A stretch of 64,000 bases of DNA from Sphaerisporangium sp. (GTDB lineage: Bacteria > Actinomycetota > Actinomycetes > Streptosporangiales > Streptosporangiaceae). The notes under the pieces are model-generated. The model saw nothing but the letters and a program-made list of their open reading frames with translations, was not told the DNA's origin and ran no database searches. Position 1 is the first letter of the stretch. Each line of letters starts with the position of its first letter. The stretch is from NCBI GenBank assembly GCA_025964675.1, contig JAOPYI010000146.1, forward strand, positions 1 through 64,000, in the 5' to 3' direction. Below are positions 44,502 to 53,760 of this stretch, one piece after another. Position numbers and translations under genes: made by a program.

Positions 44502-45671
44502 GTGATGTCATCCGATCTGCCAACCTTGCACACCGGCCCCGGGCCGCTGGATTTCCCTGACAGCCCTCTCGGGCGAGCCGTACGGCAGCCGATGATGCTC
44601 GGCCTGTTCCTGCCCCTCCAGACTGGAGCGTTCTCCCAGTCGACTCTTCCACGGGGCACCCGCTGGGACTTCCCCTACAACCGGCACCTGACCGAGGTCG
44701 CCGAGTCATACGGATTCGAGTTCGTTTTCGGCCTGCAGCAATGGGTGCCCAAGGGCGGGTTCGGCGGCGAGACGCGTTACCGAGAGAACTTCCTCGACCC
44801 GTTCATGTCAACGGTGGCACTGAGCGCATCGACCTCGTCCATTCTGACGATCTCCACGGTCCACGTCCTGTACGGCAACTGGCATCCGTTGCATCTCGCC
44901 CGCTTCGCGGCCACCGCCGACCACATCTCCGGCGGCCGGTACGGCCTCAACATCGTCACCGGGTACGCCGCCAATGAGCCGCTGATGTTCGGCATGGAGC
45001 GTATCCAGCATGACAACCGATACGACATGGCGGACGAGTTCGTCTCCGTGATGGAAGACCTGTGGGCCGGCGAGGACAACCTCACCTACGACGGGCGCTA
45101 CTACCGGCTGACCGACGCCTACGTCTCACCCCGCCCCCGATACGGCAGACCGATCCTGGTGTCCGCGAGCGGCTCCCCGGCGGGCTTCGCCTACGCGGGC
45201 AGGCACTCCGACATCGTCTTCACGTCCAGCCCGGCGGGCGCCGAATTCGACCGCGCCATTGAGGCACTTCCGGCCCACGTCGCGAAGATCAAGCAGGCTG
45301 CCCGCGACGCCGGCCGTGAGGTCAAGGTCATCATCAACCCGACGGTGATCTGCCGGGAGACGGACGCCGAGGCCAAGGCCTACTACGACTCGATCGTCTC
45401 GCACGCCGACATGGGCTCCATCGAAGCGTACGCGCGGCGGCACCAGGGGGGCGACGCCAAGGGCTGGCAGCAGCACGTGCCGGCCGACCGCATCGTCGGC
45501 GGGCACATCCAGATCGTCGGCGATCCTGACACCGTCACCGCGCAGATCGCCCGGCTTCGGGACGCCGGCATGGACGGAATCCAGATCGGTTTCTACGACT
45601 ACCTGCCGGAACTGCACTTCTTCGGTGAGCACGTGCTGCCCCGGCTGAAGGCCGCGGGACTGCGCCTGTAG
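44502..45671 (+). CDS. LLM-class flavin monooxygenase, RutA-like
   Basis: A 389-residue bacterial-luciferase-like monooxygenase. Family segments are MLGLFLPLQTGAFS, ESYGFEFVFGLQQW, HPLHLARFAATADHISGGR, GLNIVTGYAANEP and DEFVSVMEDLW. The overall pattern resembles pyrimidine RutA and dimethylsulfone-type enzymes, which use reduced FMN from a separate reductase. No reductase gene lies in the operon. Start GTG 44502 or ATG 44505; neither has a strong ribosome site. It is 95 bp after the cyclase and 10 bp before the second monooxygenase. Confidence 0.83.
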   Translation: MMSSDLPTLHTGPGPLDFPDSPLGRAVRQPMMLGLFLPLQTGAFSQSTLPRGTRWDFPYNRHLTEVAESYGFEFVFGLQQWVPKGGFGGETRYRENFLDPFMSTVALSASTSSILTISTVHVLYGNWHPLHLARFAATADHISGGRYGLNIVTGYAANEPLMFGMERIQHDNRYDMADEFVSVMEDLWAGEDNLTYDGRYYRLTDAYVSPRPRYGRPILVSASGSPAGFAYAGRHSDIVFTSSPAGAEFDRAIEALPAHVAKIKQAARDAGREVKVIINPTVICRETDAEAKAYYDSIVSHADMGSIEAYARRHQGGDAKGWQQHVPADRIVGGHIQIVGDPDTVTAQIARLRDAGMDGIQIGFYDYLPELHFFGEHVLPRLKAAGLRL

Positions 45672-45681
45672 GGGGGGCACG

Positions 45682-46992
45682 ATGAAACGAACGCTCATCC
45701 TCAACGTGACCGTGATGGGCCTGGGAATGCATCCCGGCGCCTGGCGGTACCGCTCGGGTAAGCCCTACGACTTCCTCAAGCTGGACTACTTCCTGGAGAT
45801 CGCCCGGATCGCCGAGGCGGGCACGCTGCACGCCATCTTCCTGGCCGACACGCTGACCGTGGGCGAGGAGAACTTCGAGCGTCCGAGCCTCGGCGCGATG
45901 GACCCGACCATCGTGCTGGCCGGCATCGCGGCGGCCACCCGGTCGATCGGCCTGGTCGCGACCTCCTCCACGACCTACAACGAACCCTTCAACATCGCCC
46001 GCCGCTTCGCTGCGCTCGACCACCTGACCGGCGGCCGGGCCGGGTGGAACGTCGTCACGACCTTCGTTCCCGACGTCTCCGCGAATTTCGGCTCCGCCGT
46101 ACACCTGGATCACAGCCGGAGGTACGGCAGGGCCGAGGAGTTCGTCGAGGTGGTGCGGGCACTGTGGCGCACCTGGGACGAGGCGGCCGTGGTCGGCGAC
46201 AAGAAGGCAGGGGTTTTCGCCGACGCCTCACGGGTGCGCGCCATCAACCACCAAGGGGAGCATTTCTCGGTACGGGGCCCGCTGACCTTGCCGCGTTCGC
46301 CCCAGGGATGGCCCGTCGTGTTCCAGGCCGGTTCGTCGGAGCGCGGGCGGGAACTCGCGGCACGGCAGGCCGAGGTGGTGTTCACCGCGCAGAACACGCT
46401 GGACGCGGCCCAGGCGTTCTATACCGACGTACGGCGGCGCGCCCTGGCCCACGGCCGCGAACCGGATGGCGTGAAGATCCTGCCCGGCCTCCTTCCGATC
46501 CTCGGCGGCACCGAGGCGGAGGCCAGGGAGCGCAAGGCGGAGCTCGACGAGCTGAGCGGGCACGAGCCCGAGTTGCGCAAGCTGGCCGCCCGGGTGGGCG
46601 TCGCCGTGGAGGACCTGGAACTCGATGCGCCGCTGCCGCTGAACCTCATCCGCGCCAACGCCGGCTTCAACGCCTCGCACGGTTTCCGGGACGCGGCCGT
46701 ACAGCTCGCCGAGTCGGAGAACCTCACCGTCCGGGAGTTGCTGTACCGCAACGGTGGCGGACACCGGCAGGTCGTAGGCACGCCGGAGCAGGTCGCCGAT
46801 CTCATCGAGACGTGGTTCAGCGAGGGCGCGGCCGACGGTTTCAACCTGATGATCGACGTCTTCCCCGACGGACTGTCCGATTTCGTCGACCATGTCGTCC
46901 CGCTGCTGCGGCGCAAGGGGATCTTCCGTGACGACTACACGGGGGACACCCTGCGGTCGAATCTGGGCCTCCCCCTCCCGGACGGTCACTGA
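45682..46992 (+). CDS. LLM-class flavin monooxygenase, NtaA/SnaA/DszA-like
   Basis: A 436-residue monooxygenase of the NtaA/SnaA/SoxA(DszA) subfamily, recognisable by MGLGMHPGAWRY, LEIARIAEAGTLHAIFLAD, EPFNIARRFAALDHLTGGR, GWNVVTT and PVVFQAGSSERGRE. Relatives open nitrilotriacetate or dibenzothiophene sulfone using FMNH2. GGGGGGC stands just upstream of the ATG. Pairing with a RutA-like enzyme suggests two successive oxidations of a heterocyclic or amide-type substrate. Confidence 0.84.
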   Translation: MKRTLILNVTVMGLGMHPGAWRYRSGKPYDFLKLDYFLEIARIAEAGTLHAIFLADTLTVGEENFERPSLGAMDPTIVLAGIAAATRSIGLVATSSTTYNEPFNIARRFAALDHLTGGRAGWNVVTTFVPDVSANFGSAVHLDHSRRYGRAEEFVEVVRALWRTWDEAAVVGDKKAGVFADASRVRAINHQGEHFSVRGPLTLPRSPQGWPVVFQAGSSERGRELAARQAEVVFTAQNTLDAAQAFYTDVRRRALAHGREPDGVKILPGLLPILGGTEAEARERKAELDELSGHEPELRKLAARVGVAVEDLELDAPLPLNLIRANAGFNASHGFRDAAVQLAESENLTVRELLYRNGGGHRQVVGTPEQVADLIETWFSEGAADGFNLMIDVFPDGLSDFVDHVVPLLRRKGIFRDDYTGDTLRSNLGLPLPDGH

Positions 46993-47078
46993 CGCCCTCT
47001 CACGAGCCCCGCCGGCAAGCAGTCGCCACCCTGCCGCTCTCCACCTCCGATCGAACTTCCGAACCTTTAAGGTATGAA

Positions 47079-47870
47079 ATGTCACCATCCGACTTGATCA
47101 AACTGGCTATACGAGGCGATATCGCCTCGATCACGATCAACAACCCGTCGAATTCCAACCGTTTCACCTTCTTGATGATGACCAGGCTCGTCGAGGTCCT
47201 GCGCGAGGTACGCCAGCAGGATCTCCGGGCGGTCGTCCTGCGATCGGCTGGAGCCGACTTCACCGCCGGCCGCGACCAGTCAGAGCAGGTGCCAGGGGTC
47301 GGGCGCGTGGAGAACCTCTCCCAGATCCTCCGCGTGAACGAGACGCTGCTGAGCATCCCCGCTGTCACGATCTCGCTGATCCGCGGCAGATGCCTGGGGT
47401 TCGGCACCGGCCTTTCCCTGCACTCTGACATCAGCATCGCCTCCGACACGGCAGTGCTGGGCTTCAACGAGATCGTGCACGGATTCCCGCCCCTGGTGGT
47501 CCTGGCGTACCTCACCCGGCACGTGCCACCGAAGATCGCACGCGAACTGGTGCTGACCGGCCGGTCCGTCAGCGCCCACGAGGCCCGGGAACTCGGCCTG
47601 GTCAACCGCGTCGTCGCCGACACCGAACTCGAAGACGCCGGCGACGAGATCCTGTCGGACCTCGCCGAACGCGACAAGTCAGCCCTGCGGCTCATCAAGG
47701 AGTTCAGCGACTCCGTCGACCAGGCCCCGCCCGCCGAACGGGCGGAGTACGGCGAGCACGCCGTACGACGGCTGGTCGACTGGATCGAGAACCGCCCAGG
47801 CCACGGATCCGAGAGCGGGCGCGAGACCCCGGCCGAGGCGCCGATCGAGTCGAAAATCGACGCACTGTGA
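47079..47870 (+). CDS. Enoyl-CoA hydratase/isomerase-family protein
   Basis: A 263-residue crotonase. The oxyanion segment is ADFTAGRDQSEQ and the second is RGRCLGFGTGLSLHSD; a Glu is in GFNEIVHGFPPL. AAGGT lies six bases before the ATG. The stop overlaps the MFS start. It may hydrate or cleave a CoA intermediate of the pathway, though no CoA ligase is in this operon. Confidence 0.82.
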   Translation: MSPSDLIKLAIRGDIASITINNPSNSNRFTFLMMTRLVEVLREVRQQDLRAVVLRSAGADFTAGRDQSEQVPGVGRVENLSQILRVNETLLSIPAVTISLIRGRCLGFGTGLSLHSDISIASDTAVLGFNEIVHGFPPLVVLAYLTRHVPPKIARELVLTGRSVSAHEARELGLVNRVVADTELEDAGDEILSDLAERDKSALRLIKEFSDSVDQAPPAERAEYGEHAVRRLVDWIENRPGHGSESGRETPAEAPIESKIDAL

Positions 47871-49198
47871 TGGCGCTCAGCGGGGTATCGGCCGTCCCAG
47901 CACGGCGCCATGCCGGGAAGAGAGACCAGCGCGTGGCTTTCGGCGCCGCGTTCCTGGGATGGATGCTGGACGGATTCGAGACCTACGCGCTCGTGCTGAT
48001 CGGCAGCCAGGTCGTCGCCGGACTGGTGGGGCGGGACGCGTCCCCGCTGTACTTCAGCGGCCTGCTGGCCGTCCAACTCGTCGCTTGGGCGATCGGCGGC
48101 CTGTTCGCGGGAGTGCTCACCGACTACTTCGGCCGCAAGCGTGTCCTCACCTACTCGATTCTCGTGTACGCCGCCTTCACCGGCCTGACCGCCCTGTCGC
48201 CGAACTACTGGATCTTCATTGTCCTGCGGTTCGTCACTGGCCTCGGTATGGGCGCGGAGTGGGGGCCCGGTAGCGCACTGGTGTCGGAGATCTGGCCGGA
48301 CCGCAGCAGAGGCAAGGGCGTCGCCCTCCTGCAGTCGGGGTTCGGCGTTGGATTCCTGCTCGCCACGGGAGTGTTCTGGCTGCTCAAGGACACCGGGCCC
48401 AACGCATGGCGGTACGTCCTGCTGGTCGGCGCCATTCCTGCCCTGCTGGTAATTCTCGTTCGCCGCCACGTGAAGGAGTCATCTTTGTGGCTCGACACCA
48501 ACGACGCCCGGCGTCAGGCGCACGCCCGCGCCGGACGCGGGGAGGCTCTTGCCGACCGTGATCGGCTGCTCACCCGCTTCACGCTGTGGGGGATCCTGGC
48601 TGACCCCACGCTGCGTCGTCGGCTGGTACGCCTGCTCGTGATGTCTTCGGCCAGCCTGATCGGGTGGTGGGCTGTCTCCACGTGGCTCCCCCGCTTCGTC
48701 GGCGCCGCGGTTACCCAGCATTCCGCCGGCCCTTCGGCGGCGACCTGGATCATCCTCGGATACAACTTCGCGGGTGTCGTCGGCTGGCTGGCGTTCGGTG
48801 TGGTGGCCGACGCGGTCGGCCGCCGCTGGACCATCTGGGCGTACTTTGTCGGAGCGCTCGCCACAGTCTGGCTGCTGTTCGCCGTACCGTACGGATCGAT
48901 CCCAATTCTGGGGGCGTTCGTCCTCGTCAACGGATTTTTCACGCTCGGGCAGATGGGTTGGATGGCGACGTACCCGATCGAGCTGTTTCCCACCTACGCC
49001 CGGGGCACGGCGATCAGCGTGATCTTCAACCTGACGCGCTTCCTGGCCGCCGCGTTCGCGCTGCTGTCGGGATACCTGGTCAGCGTGTTCGGCAGCATCG
49101 GGATCGCCGGATTGATCATCGGATCGGTGTACGTACTCGGAATCGCGGTCACCCTCATAGCGGGACCCGAGACCAAGGGCACGCCACTCCCGGCCTGA
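47867..49198 (+). CDS. MFS transporter (metabolite/H+ symporter type)
   Basis: A 443-residue, 12-segment major-facilitator protein. GWMLDGFETYALVLIG in helix 1 and DYFGRKRVL between helices 2 and 3 are typical of the sugar/aromatic-acid symporter branch, as is the central loop rich in charged residues. It is probably the uptake system for the operon's substrate. GTG 47867 overlaps the upstream stop; ATG 47870 is the alternative. It ends the six-gene operon. Confidence 0.86.
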   Translation: MMALSGVSAVPARRHAGKRDQRVAFGAAFLGWMLDGFETYALVLIGSQVVAGLVGRDASPLYFSGLLAVQLVAWAIGGLFAGVLTDYFGRKRVLTYSILVYAAFTGLTALSPNYWIFIVLRFVTGLGMGAEWGPGSALVSEIWPDRSRGKGVALLQSGFGVGFLLATGVFWLLKDTGPNAWRYVLLVGAIPALLVILVRRHVKESSLWLDTNDARRQAHARAGRGEALADRDRLLTRFTLWGILADPTLRRRLVRLLVMSSASLIGWWAVSTWLPRFVGAAVTQHSAGPSAATWIILGYNFAGVVGWLAFGVVADAVGRRWTIWAYFVGALATVWLLFAVPYGSIPILGAFVLVNGFFTLGQMGWMATYPIELFPTYARGTAISVIFNLTRFLAAAFALLSGYLVSVFGSIGIAGLIIGSVYVLGIAVTLIAGPETKGTPLPA

Positions 49199-49215
49199 TA
49201 AGCCACAGGCAGGGA

Positions 49216-49287
49216 GTAGCGTCCGCCGACGCCTTCGAGCATCGGCGAGGTGGCGAGCACCATCTCGGCCACTTCGGGTTCGCAACA
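49216..49287 (-). pseudogene. Possible C-terminal relic of an SDR gene
   Basis: In one minus-strand frame the gap reads EVAEMVLATSPMLEGVGGRY, which resembles the C-terminal phrase of retinol-dehydrogenase-like SDRs. Nothing of the rest of such a gene is present. The match is short and could be a coincidence. Confidence 0.3.
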
Positions 49288-49386
49288 GGGTGCTTTCGCT
49301 GTGGAAATCCTGTGGCAACAATCACGCTGTCCACTGATGGGCAACGTTGATTCACCTTAGGAAACCCCAGATGGCGGGAGCCCCCC

Positions 49387-50787
49387 ATGGCGATTGACAC
49401 CGCGACCGCACCGGCCACGGCGACCGGCCTGGATCCGGTCCCCCGCGAAGCCGGCACCTCGCCCGCGGGCGAGGTGCCGGATCTGGCCGAGCTGGCCCGG
49501 GCGGACGGCGTCGAGTTCATCCTGGCCGTCTTCGTCGATCTGGCCGGTAAGCCGTGCGCCAAACTCGTGCCCGTCGAGGCCGTGGAGGAACTCCGGGACG
49601 AGGGCGTGGGGTTCGCGGGCTACGCCGCCGGCCTGCTCGGCCAGCAGCCGAGCGACCCGGACGTCATGGCCCTGCCGGACGTCTCCTCCTACACCCCGCT
49701 GCCCTTCGTACGCCCCGGCCTGGCCCTCGTGCACTGCGACCCGCATGTCAACGGAGAGCCATGGCCGTACGCGCCGCGCGTCATCCTCCGCGGCGTCCTG
49801 GAGAGGTCCCGCAAGCTGGGCCTGTCGCTCGCCGTCGGCGCGGAGATCGAGTACTTCCTGGTCAACCGAGACGAGCACGGCACCCTCTCCATCGCCGACC
49901 CGCGCGACACCGCCGCCCAGCCCTGTTACGACGCCCGCGGCCTCACCCGGATGTACGAACACCTCACCGCCGTGTCCAAGGCCATGAACTCCCTCGGCTG
50001 GGGCAACTACGCCAATGACCATGAGGACGGCAACGGCCAGTTCGAGCAGAACTTCAAGTACGCCGACGCTCTCACCACCGCAGACCGAGTGATCACGCTG
50101 CGGTATCTCATCTCCGTACTCGCCGAGCGGCGCGGCATGACCGCCACCTTCATGCCGAAGCCCTTCACCGATCGAACCGGCTCCGGCATGCACCTGCACC
50201 TGTCCCTCTGGCGTGGCCCGGAGCCCGCTTTTCCCGACGCCTCCGACCCGCGAGGGCTCGGCCTGTCTCCGCTCGCGTACGGCTTCGTCGCCGGCATCCT
50301 CGAACATGCCAGTGCCCTGCAAGCGGTGATCGCGCCGACCGTCAACTCGTACAAGCGCACCGGTGCGGTGTCCACCCGCTCGGGCGCCACCTGGTCCCCG
50401 CGCAGGGCGGGCTACGGCGGCAACGACCGGACCCATTTCGTCCGCGTCCCTGACGGCAACCGCATCGAGTTGCGTGGTGGCGACGGTTCGGCCAACCCCT
50501 ACCTCGCTGCGGCGGCCGCGCTGGCCGCTGGGCTCGACGGCGTCGAACGCGCCCTCGACCCGGGCGAGCCGGGCGACGCGGCGGCCACCGCCGTTCGCCC
50601 CGAACTGCCCCCGACCTTGCTGCACGCCGTCGAGGCCCTGGCCGCCGACCCGGTGGTCTGCGGTGCCCTGGACGTGGCCGGCCCCGGTGTGAGCCGGTAC
50701 TTCGGCGACGTCAAACGCGAGGAGTTCTTCGACTGGCACGGCACGGTCGGCCCGTGGGAGCTGGACCGCTATCTCACGGCCTTCTGA
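49387..50787 (+). CDS. glnT: Type III glutamine synthetase-like / gamma-glutamylmethylamide synthetase
   Basis: A 466-residue glutamine-synthetase-fold ligase. Visible are GAEIEYFLV (Glu metal ligands), NDHEDGNGQFEQNF, GSGMHLHLSLW, and RVPDGNRIELRGGDGSANPYL for the C-terminal ATP/Glu site. This pattern fits the GlnT/GmaS branch, where the amine may be ammonia or methylamine. It is followed by the three N-methylglutamate-synthase-type modules, which argues for gamma-glutamylmethylamide formation. The N-terminus has about 30 Ala/Pro-rich residues before the domain. It is first in the operon. Confidence 0.8.
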   Translation: MAIDTATAPATATGLDPVPREAGTSPAGEVPDLAELARADGVEFILAVFVDLAGKPCAKLVPVEAVEELRDEGVGFAGYAAGLLGQQPSDPDVMALPDVSSYTPLPFVRPGLALVHCDPHVNGEPWPYAPRVILRGVLERSRKLGLSLAVGAEIEYFLVNRDEHGTLSIADPRDTAAQPCYDARGLTRMYEHLTAVSKAMNSLGWGNYANDHEDGNGQFEQNFKYADALTTADRVITLRYLISVLAERRGMTATFMPKPFTDRTGSGMHLHLSLWRGPEPAFPDASDPRGLGLSPLAYGFVAGILEHASALQAVIAPTVNSYKRTGAVSTRSGATWSPRRAGYGGNDRTHFVRVPDGNRIELRGGDGSANPYLAAAAALAAGLDGVERALDPGEPGDAAATAVRPELPPTLLHAVEALAADPVVCGALDVAGPGVSRYFGDVKREEFFDWHGTVGPWELDRYLTAF

Positions 50788-50801
50788 CGAGGAGACAGGA
50801 T

Positions 50802-51689
50802 ATGTGCGGAATCGTCGGGCTTCACCTGCGTGAGCCCGCCCTCTACCCCCGGCTCGGTGAGCTGCTCACCGCCATGCTCGGCCAGGTCGTCGAACGCGGC
50901 CCGGACTCCGCGGGCGTCGCGGTGTACGGCGACCCGAAGCTGACCCCGCCCGGCCGGGCGACCGTCTCGCTGCTGGAGGCCGACTCCGACGTGGTCGAAG
51001 CCGCGCTTCGGGACCGGATCCCGGAGGTGGTGACGATCACCGCCGACGCCACCACCGTCGTACACGCGCCGGTGACCGCCGACGTGCTGCTCGCCGCCGT
51101 CGCCGCCGCGCTCCCGCAGGCCACCGTCATCGGTTCGGGCACCGACGTCGCCGTCATGAAGGGCACCGGTCACCCCGATCACCTCGCCGCCTCCTTCGGC
51201 CTCGCGCGGGCCCAGGGGTGGCAAGGCGTCGGCCACACCCGGATGGCCACCGAGTCGGCCGTCACGCCGGCAGGCGCCCACCCCTTCTCGGTAGGCCCGG
51301 ACCAGTGCCTCGTACACAACGGCTCCTTCGCCAACCACGCCACCATCCGCCGCGAACTGCGTGCCCAGGGTGTCGCCTTCGACAGCGAGAACGACTCCGA
51401 GGTCGGCGCCCGCTTCGTCGCCCATCACCTCGCCCACGGCGCCGACCTGGAAAAGGCGCTGCGCCTGCTGTGCGAGCGCTTCGACGGCTTCTACACGTTG
51501 CTCGTCGCCACGGGCGATTCCTTCGCGGTCGTCCGCGACGCCATCGCCTGCAAGCCCGCGCTGGTCGCGGAGACCTCCGCCTGGGTCGCGATGGCCTCGG
51601 AGTACCGGGCGCTGTCCGTGCTGCCCGGGGTCGAGTCCGCCCGCATCTTCGAACCCGAGCCGGAAGAGGTCTACGTATGGAAGCGCTGA
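50802..51689 (+). CDS. mgsA: Class II glutamine amidotransferase (MgsA/GlxB-like)
   Basis: A 295-residue Ntn-type amidotransferase starting MCGIVGLHL, with nucleophile Cys2 after Met removal. ERGPDSAGVA and HTRMATESAVTPAGAHPF follow in the family order, and LVHNGSFAN is the oxyanion-hole Asn/Gly block. It corresponds to the glutaminase domain of GltB as a free protein. GGAG lies nine bases before the ATG. It overlaps the next gene by 13 bp, so the two subunits are probably made together. Confidence 0.84.
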   Translation: MCGIVGLHLREPALYPRLGELLTAMLGQVVERGPDSAGVAVYGDPKLTPPGRATVSLLEADSDVVEAALRDRIPEVVTITADATTVVHAPVTADVLLAAVAAALPQATVIGSGTDVAVMKGTGHPDHLAASFGLARAQGWQGVGHTRMATESAVTPAGAHPFSVGPDQCLVHNGSFANHATIRRELRAQGVAFDSENDSEVGARFVAHHLAHGADLEKALRLLCERFDGFYTLLVATGDSFAVVRDAIACKPALVAETSAWVAMASEYRALSVLPGVESARIFEPEPEEVYVWKR

Positions 51690-52402
51690 CCGGAACCCCG
51701 CCGGAGGCCACCGTTCCCGCGACGGTCGTGGACCTCGGTTCCTCCTCTGTCCGTGATCTCAACCAGGCCCTGCACGCACCCGACGCCGCCCTCCGTGCCA
51801 CGCACTGGCGGGTGCTCAATCCGCGCGGCGCCCACAGCGTCGCCTGCGGGCTCACCGAGGATCTGTCCGTCGACATCGAGGGCCACGTCGGCTACTACTG
51901 CGCCGGAATGAACCAGCGCGCCACCGTCGCCGTGCACGGCAACGCCGGAGTCGGCGTCGCCGAGAACATGATGTCCGGCACGGTCCGCGTCCGCGGCAAT
52001 GCCTCCCAGTCCGCCGGGGCCACCGCTCACGGGGGCCTGATCGTCGTCGAGGGGGACGCCGCCGCTCGCTGCGGCATCTCCATGAAGGGCGTCGACATCG
52101 TGGTGGGCGGCAGCGTCGGCCACATGAGCGCCTTCATGGGCCAGGCCGGCCGCCTCGTCGTCTGCGGCGACGCGGGCGACGGGCTCGGCGACTCGCTCTA
52201 CGAGGCCCGTCTCTACGTCAAGGGCACCGTCAAGTCCCTTGGCGCCGACTGCGTCGAGAAGCCCGTACGCGAAGAGCACCTCGCGGAGCTGGCGGAGCTG
52301 CTCAAGGCCGCCGAGATCGACGAGGACCCGGCCGCCTTCCGCCGGTACGGCTCCGCACGCGGGCTCTATCACTTCCAGGTGGACAACGCGGGCGCGTACT
52401 GA
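51677..52402 (+). CDS. mgsB: GXGXG-domain subunit (MgsB/GlxC-like)
   Basis: A 241-residue protein made of the right-handed beta-helix GXGXG repeats found at the GltB C-terminus: VHGNAGVGVAENMMSGTVRV, then VRGNASQSAGATAHGG, then VVEGDAAARCGISMKG, then VVCGDAGDGLGDSLYEA. It is a structural partner of the amidotransferase and FMN subunits. It begins inside the end of mgsA, with AAGAGG upstream of its ATG. Confidence 0.85.
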   Translation: MEALTGTPPEATVPATVVDLGSSSVRDLNQALHAPDAALRATHWRVLNPRGAHSVACGLTEDLSVDIEGHVGYYCAGMNQRATVAVHGNAGVGVAENMMSGTVRVRGNASQSAGATAHGGLIVVEGDAAARCGISMKGVDIVVGGSVGHMSAFMGQAGRLVVCGDAGDGLGDSLYEARLYVKGTVKSLGADCVEKPVREEHLAELAELLKAAEIDEDPAAFRRYGSARGLYHFQVDNAGAY

Positions 52403-52434
52403 CGCCACCCCCGCCCAAGAATACGGAGGACACC

Positions 52435-53760
52435 ATGTACGACGACCTGTCGGCGCTCGGCCTGCGGGAGTCCGCCACCTTCGACCGCGCCACCATCCAC
52501 GGCATCCAGCGGGCCGCCACCACGGGCGTTTACGACATCCGGGGCTGGGGCGCCAAGCGACGCCTGCCGCACTTCGACGACCTGCTATTTCTCGGCGCGA
52601 GCATGTCCCGCTACCCGCTGGAGGGCTACCGCGAGCGCTGCGGCACCGACGTCATCCTCGGCACCAGAAACGCCAGGTACCCTCTCCACCTCGACATCCC
52701 CGTCACCATCGCCGGCATGAGCTTCGGATCCCTGTCCGCCAACGCCAAGGAAGCCCTCGGACGTGGCGCCACTACGGCCGGGACCTCCACCACCACCGGC
52801 GACGGCGGGATGACGCCGGAGGAGCGCGGCCAGTCCAAGACCCTCGTCTACCAGTACCTGCCTTCCAGGTACGGGATGAACCCCGACGACCTGCGCAAGG
52901 CCGACGCCATCGAGGTGGTCCTCGGCCAGGGTGCCAAGCCTGGCGGCGGGGGCATGCTGCTCGGCCAGAAGATCACTGACCGGGTCGCCGGCATGCGTAC
53001 CCTTCCCGTTGGCGTCGACCAGCGCAGCGCCTGCCGCCACCCGGACTGGACGGGCCCGGACGACCTCACGATCAAGATCCTTGAACTGCGCGAGATCACC
53101 GACTGGGAGAAGCCCGTCTACGTCAAGATCGGCGCGACCCGCACCTACTACGACGTGAAGCTCGCGGTCCATGCCGGAGCCGACGTCGTCGTGGTGGACG
53201 GCATGCAGGGGGGCACCGCCGCCACTCAGGAGGTGTTCATCGAGCACGTCGGGATCCCGACCCTCGCCGCGATACCGCAGGCCGTGCAGGCGCTCCAGGA
53301 ACTGGGCGTCCACCGCCAGGTGCAGCTGATCGTCTCCGGAGGCATCCGTACCGGCGCCGACGTCGCCAAGGCCATCGCTCTCGGCGCCGACGCGGTCGCC
53401 ATCGGCACCGCCGCCCTGATCGCGCTCGGCGACAACCACCCCCGCCACGACGCCGAGTACCGCGCGCTGGGCTCGGCGGCAGGCTATTTCGACGACTTCC
53501 AGGACGGCCGCGACCCTGCCGGCATCTCCACCCAGGACGAGGTGCTCGCCGCCCGCCTCGACCCGGTGGAGGGCGGCCGCCGCCTCGCCAACTATCTTCG
53601 GGTGCTCACCATGGAGGCCCAGACCATCGCCCGCGCCTGCGGCAAGGCCCACCTCCACCACCTCGAACCCGAGGATCTGGTAGCCCTCACCCTCGAGTCC
53701 GCCGCCATGGCCCGCGTCCCGCTGGCCGGCACCGACTGGATCCCCGGAGCCCACCCGTGA
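52435..53760 (+). CDS. mgsC: FMN-binding glutamate-synthase-type subunit (MgsC/GlxD-like)
   Basis: A 441-residue FMN-dependent TIM-barrel subunit. TIAGMSFGSLSANAKEALGRG and TTTGDGGMTPEE are the glutamate-synthase FMN/oxoglutarate segments, VVVDGMQGGTAATQEVF follows, and LIVSGGIRTGADVAKAIALGADAVAIG is the phosphate-binding end. With the two preceding genes it reconstitutes a split GltB-like enzyme, as in N-methylglutamate synthase. GGAGG lies five bases before the ATG. Its stop overlaps the next GTG by four bases. Confidence 0.86.
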   Translation: MYDDLSALGLRESATFDRATIHGIQRAATTGVYDIRGWGAKRRLPHFDDLLFLGASMSRYPLEGYRERCGTDVILGTRNARYPLHLDIPVTIAGMSFGSLSANAKEALGRGATTAGTSTTTGDGGMTPEERGQSKTLVYQYLPSRYGMNPDDLRKADAIEVVLGQGAKPGGGGMLLGQKITDRVAGMRTLPVGVDQRSACRHPDWTGPDDLTIKILELREITDWEKPVYVKIGATRTYYDVKLAVHAGADVVVVDGMQGGTAATQEVFIEHVGIPTLAAIPQAVQALQELGVHRQVQLIVSGGIRTGADVAKAIALGADAVAIGTAALIALGDNHPRHDAEYRALGSAAGYFDDFQDGRDPAGISTQDEVLAARLDPVEGGRRLANYLRVLTMEAQTIARACGKAHLHHLEPEDLVALTLESAAMARVPLAGTDWIPGAHP

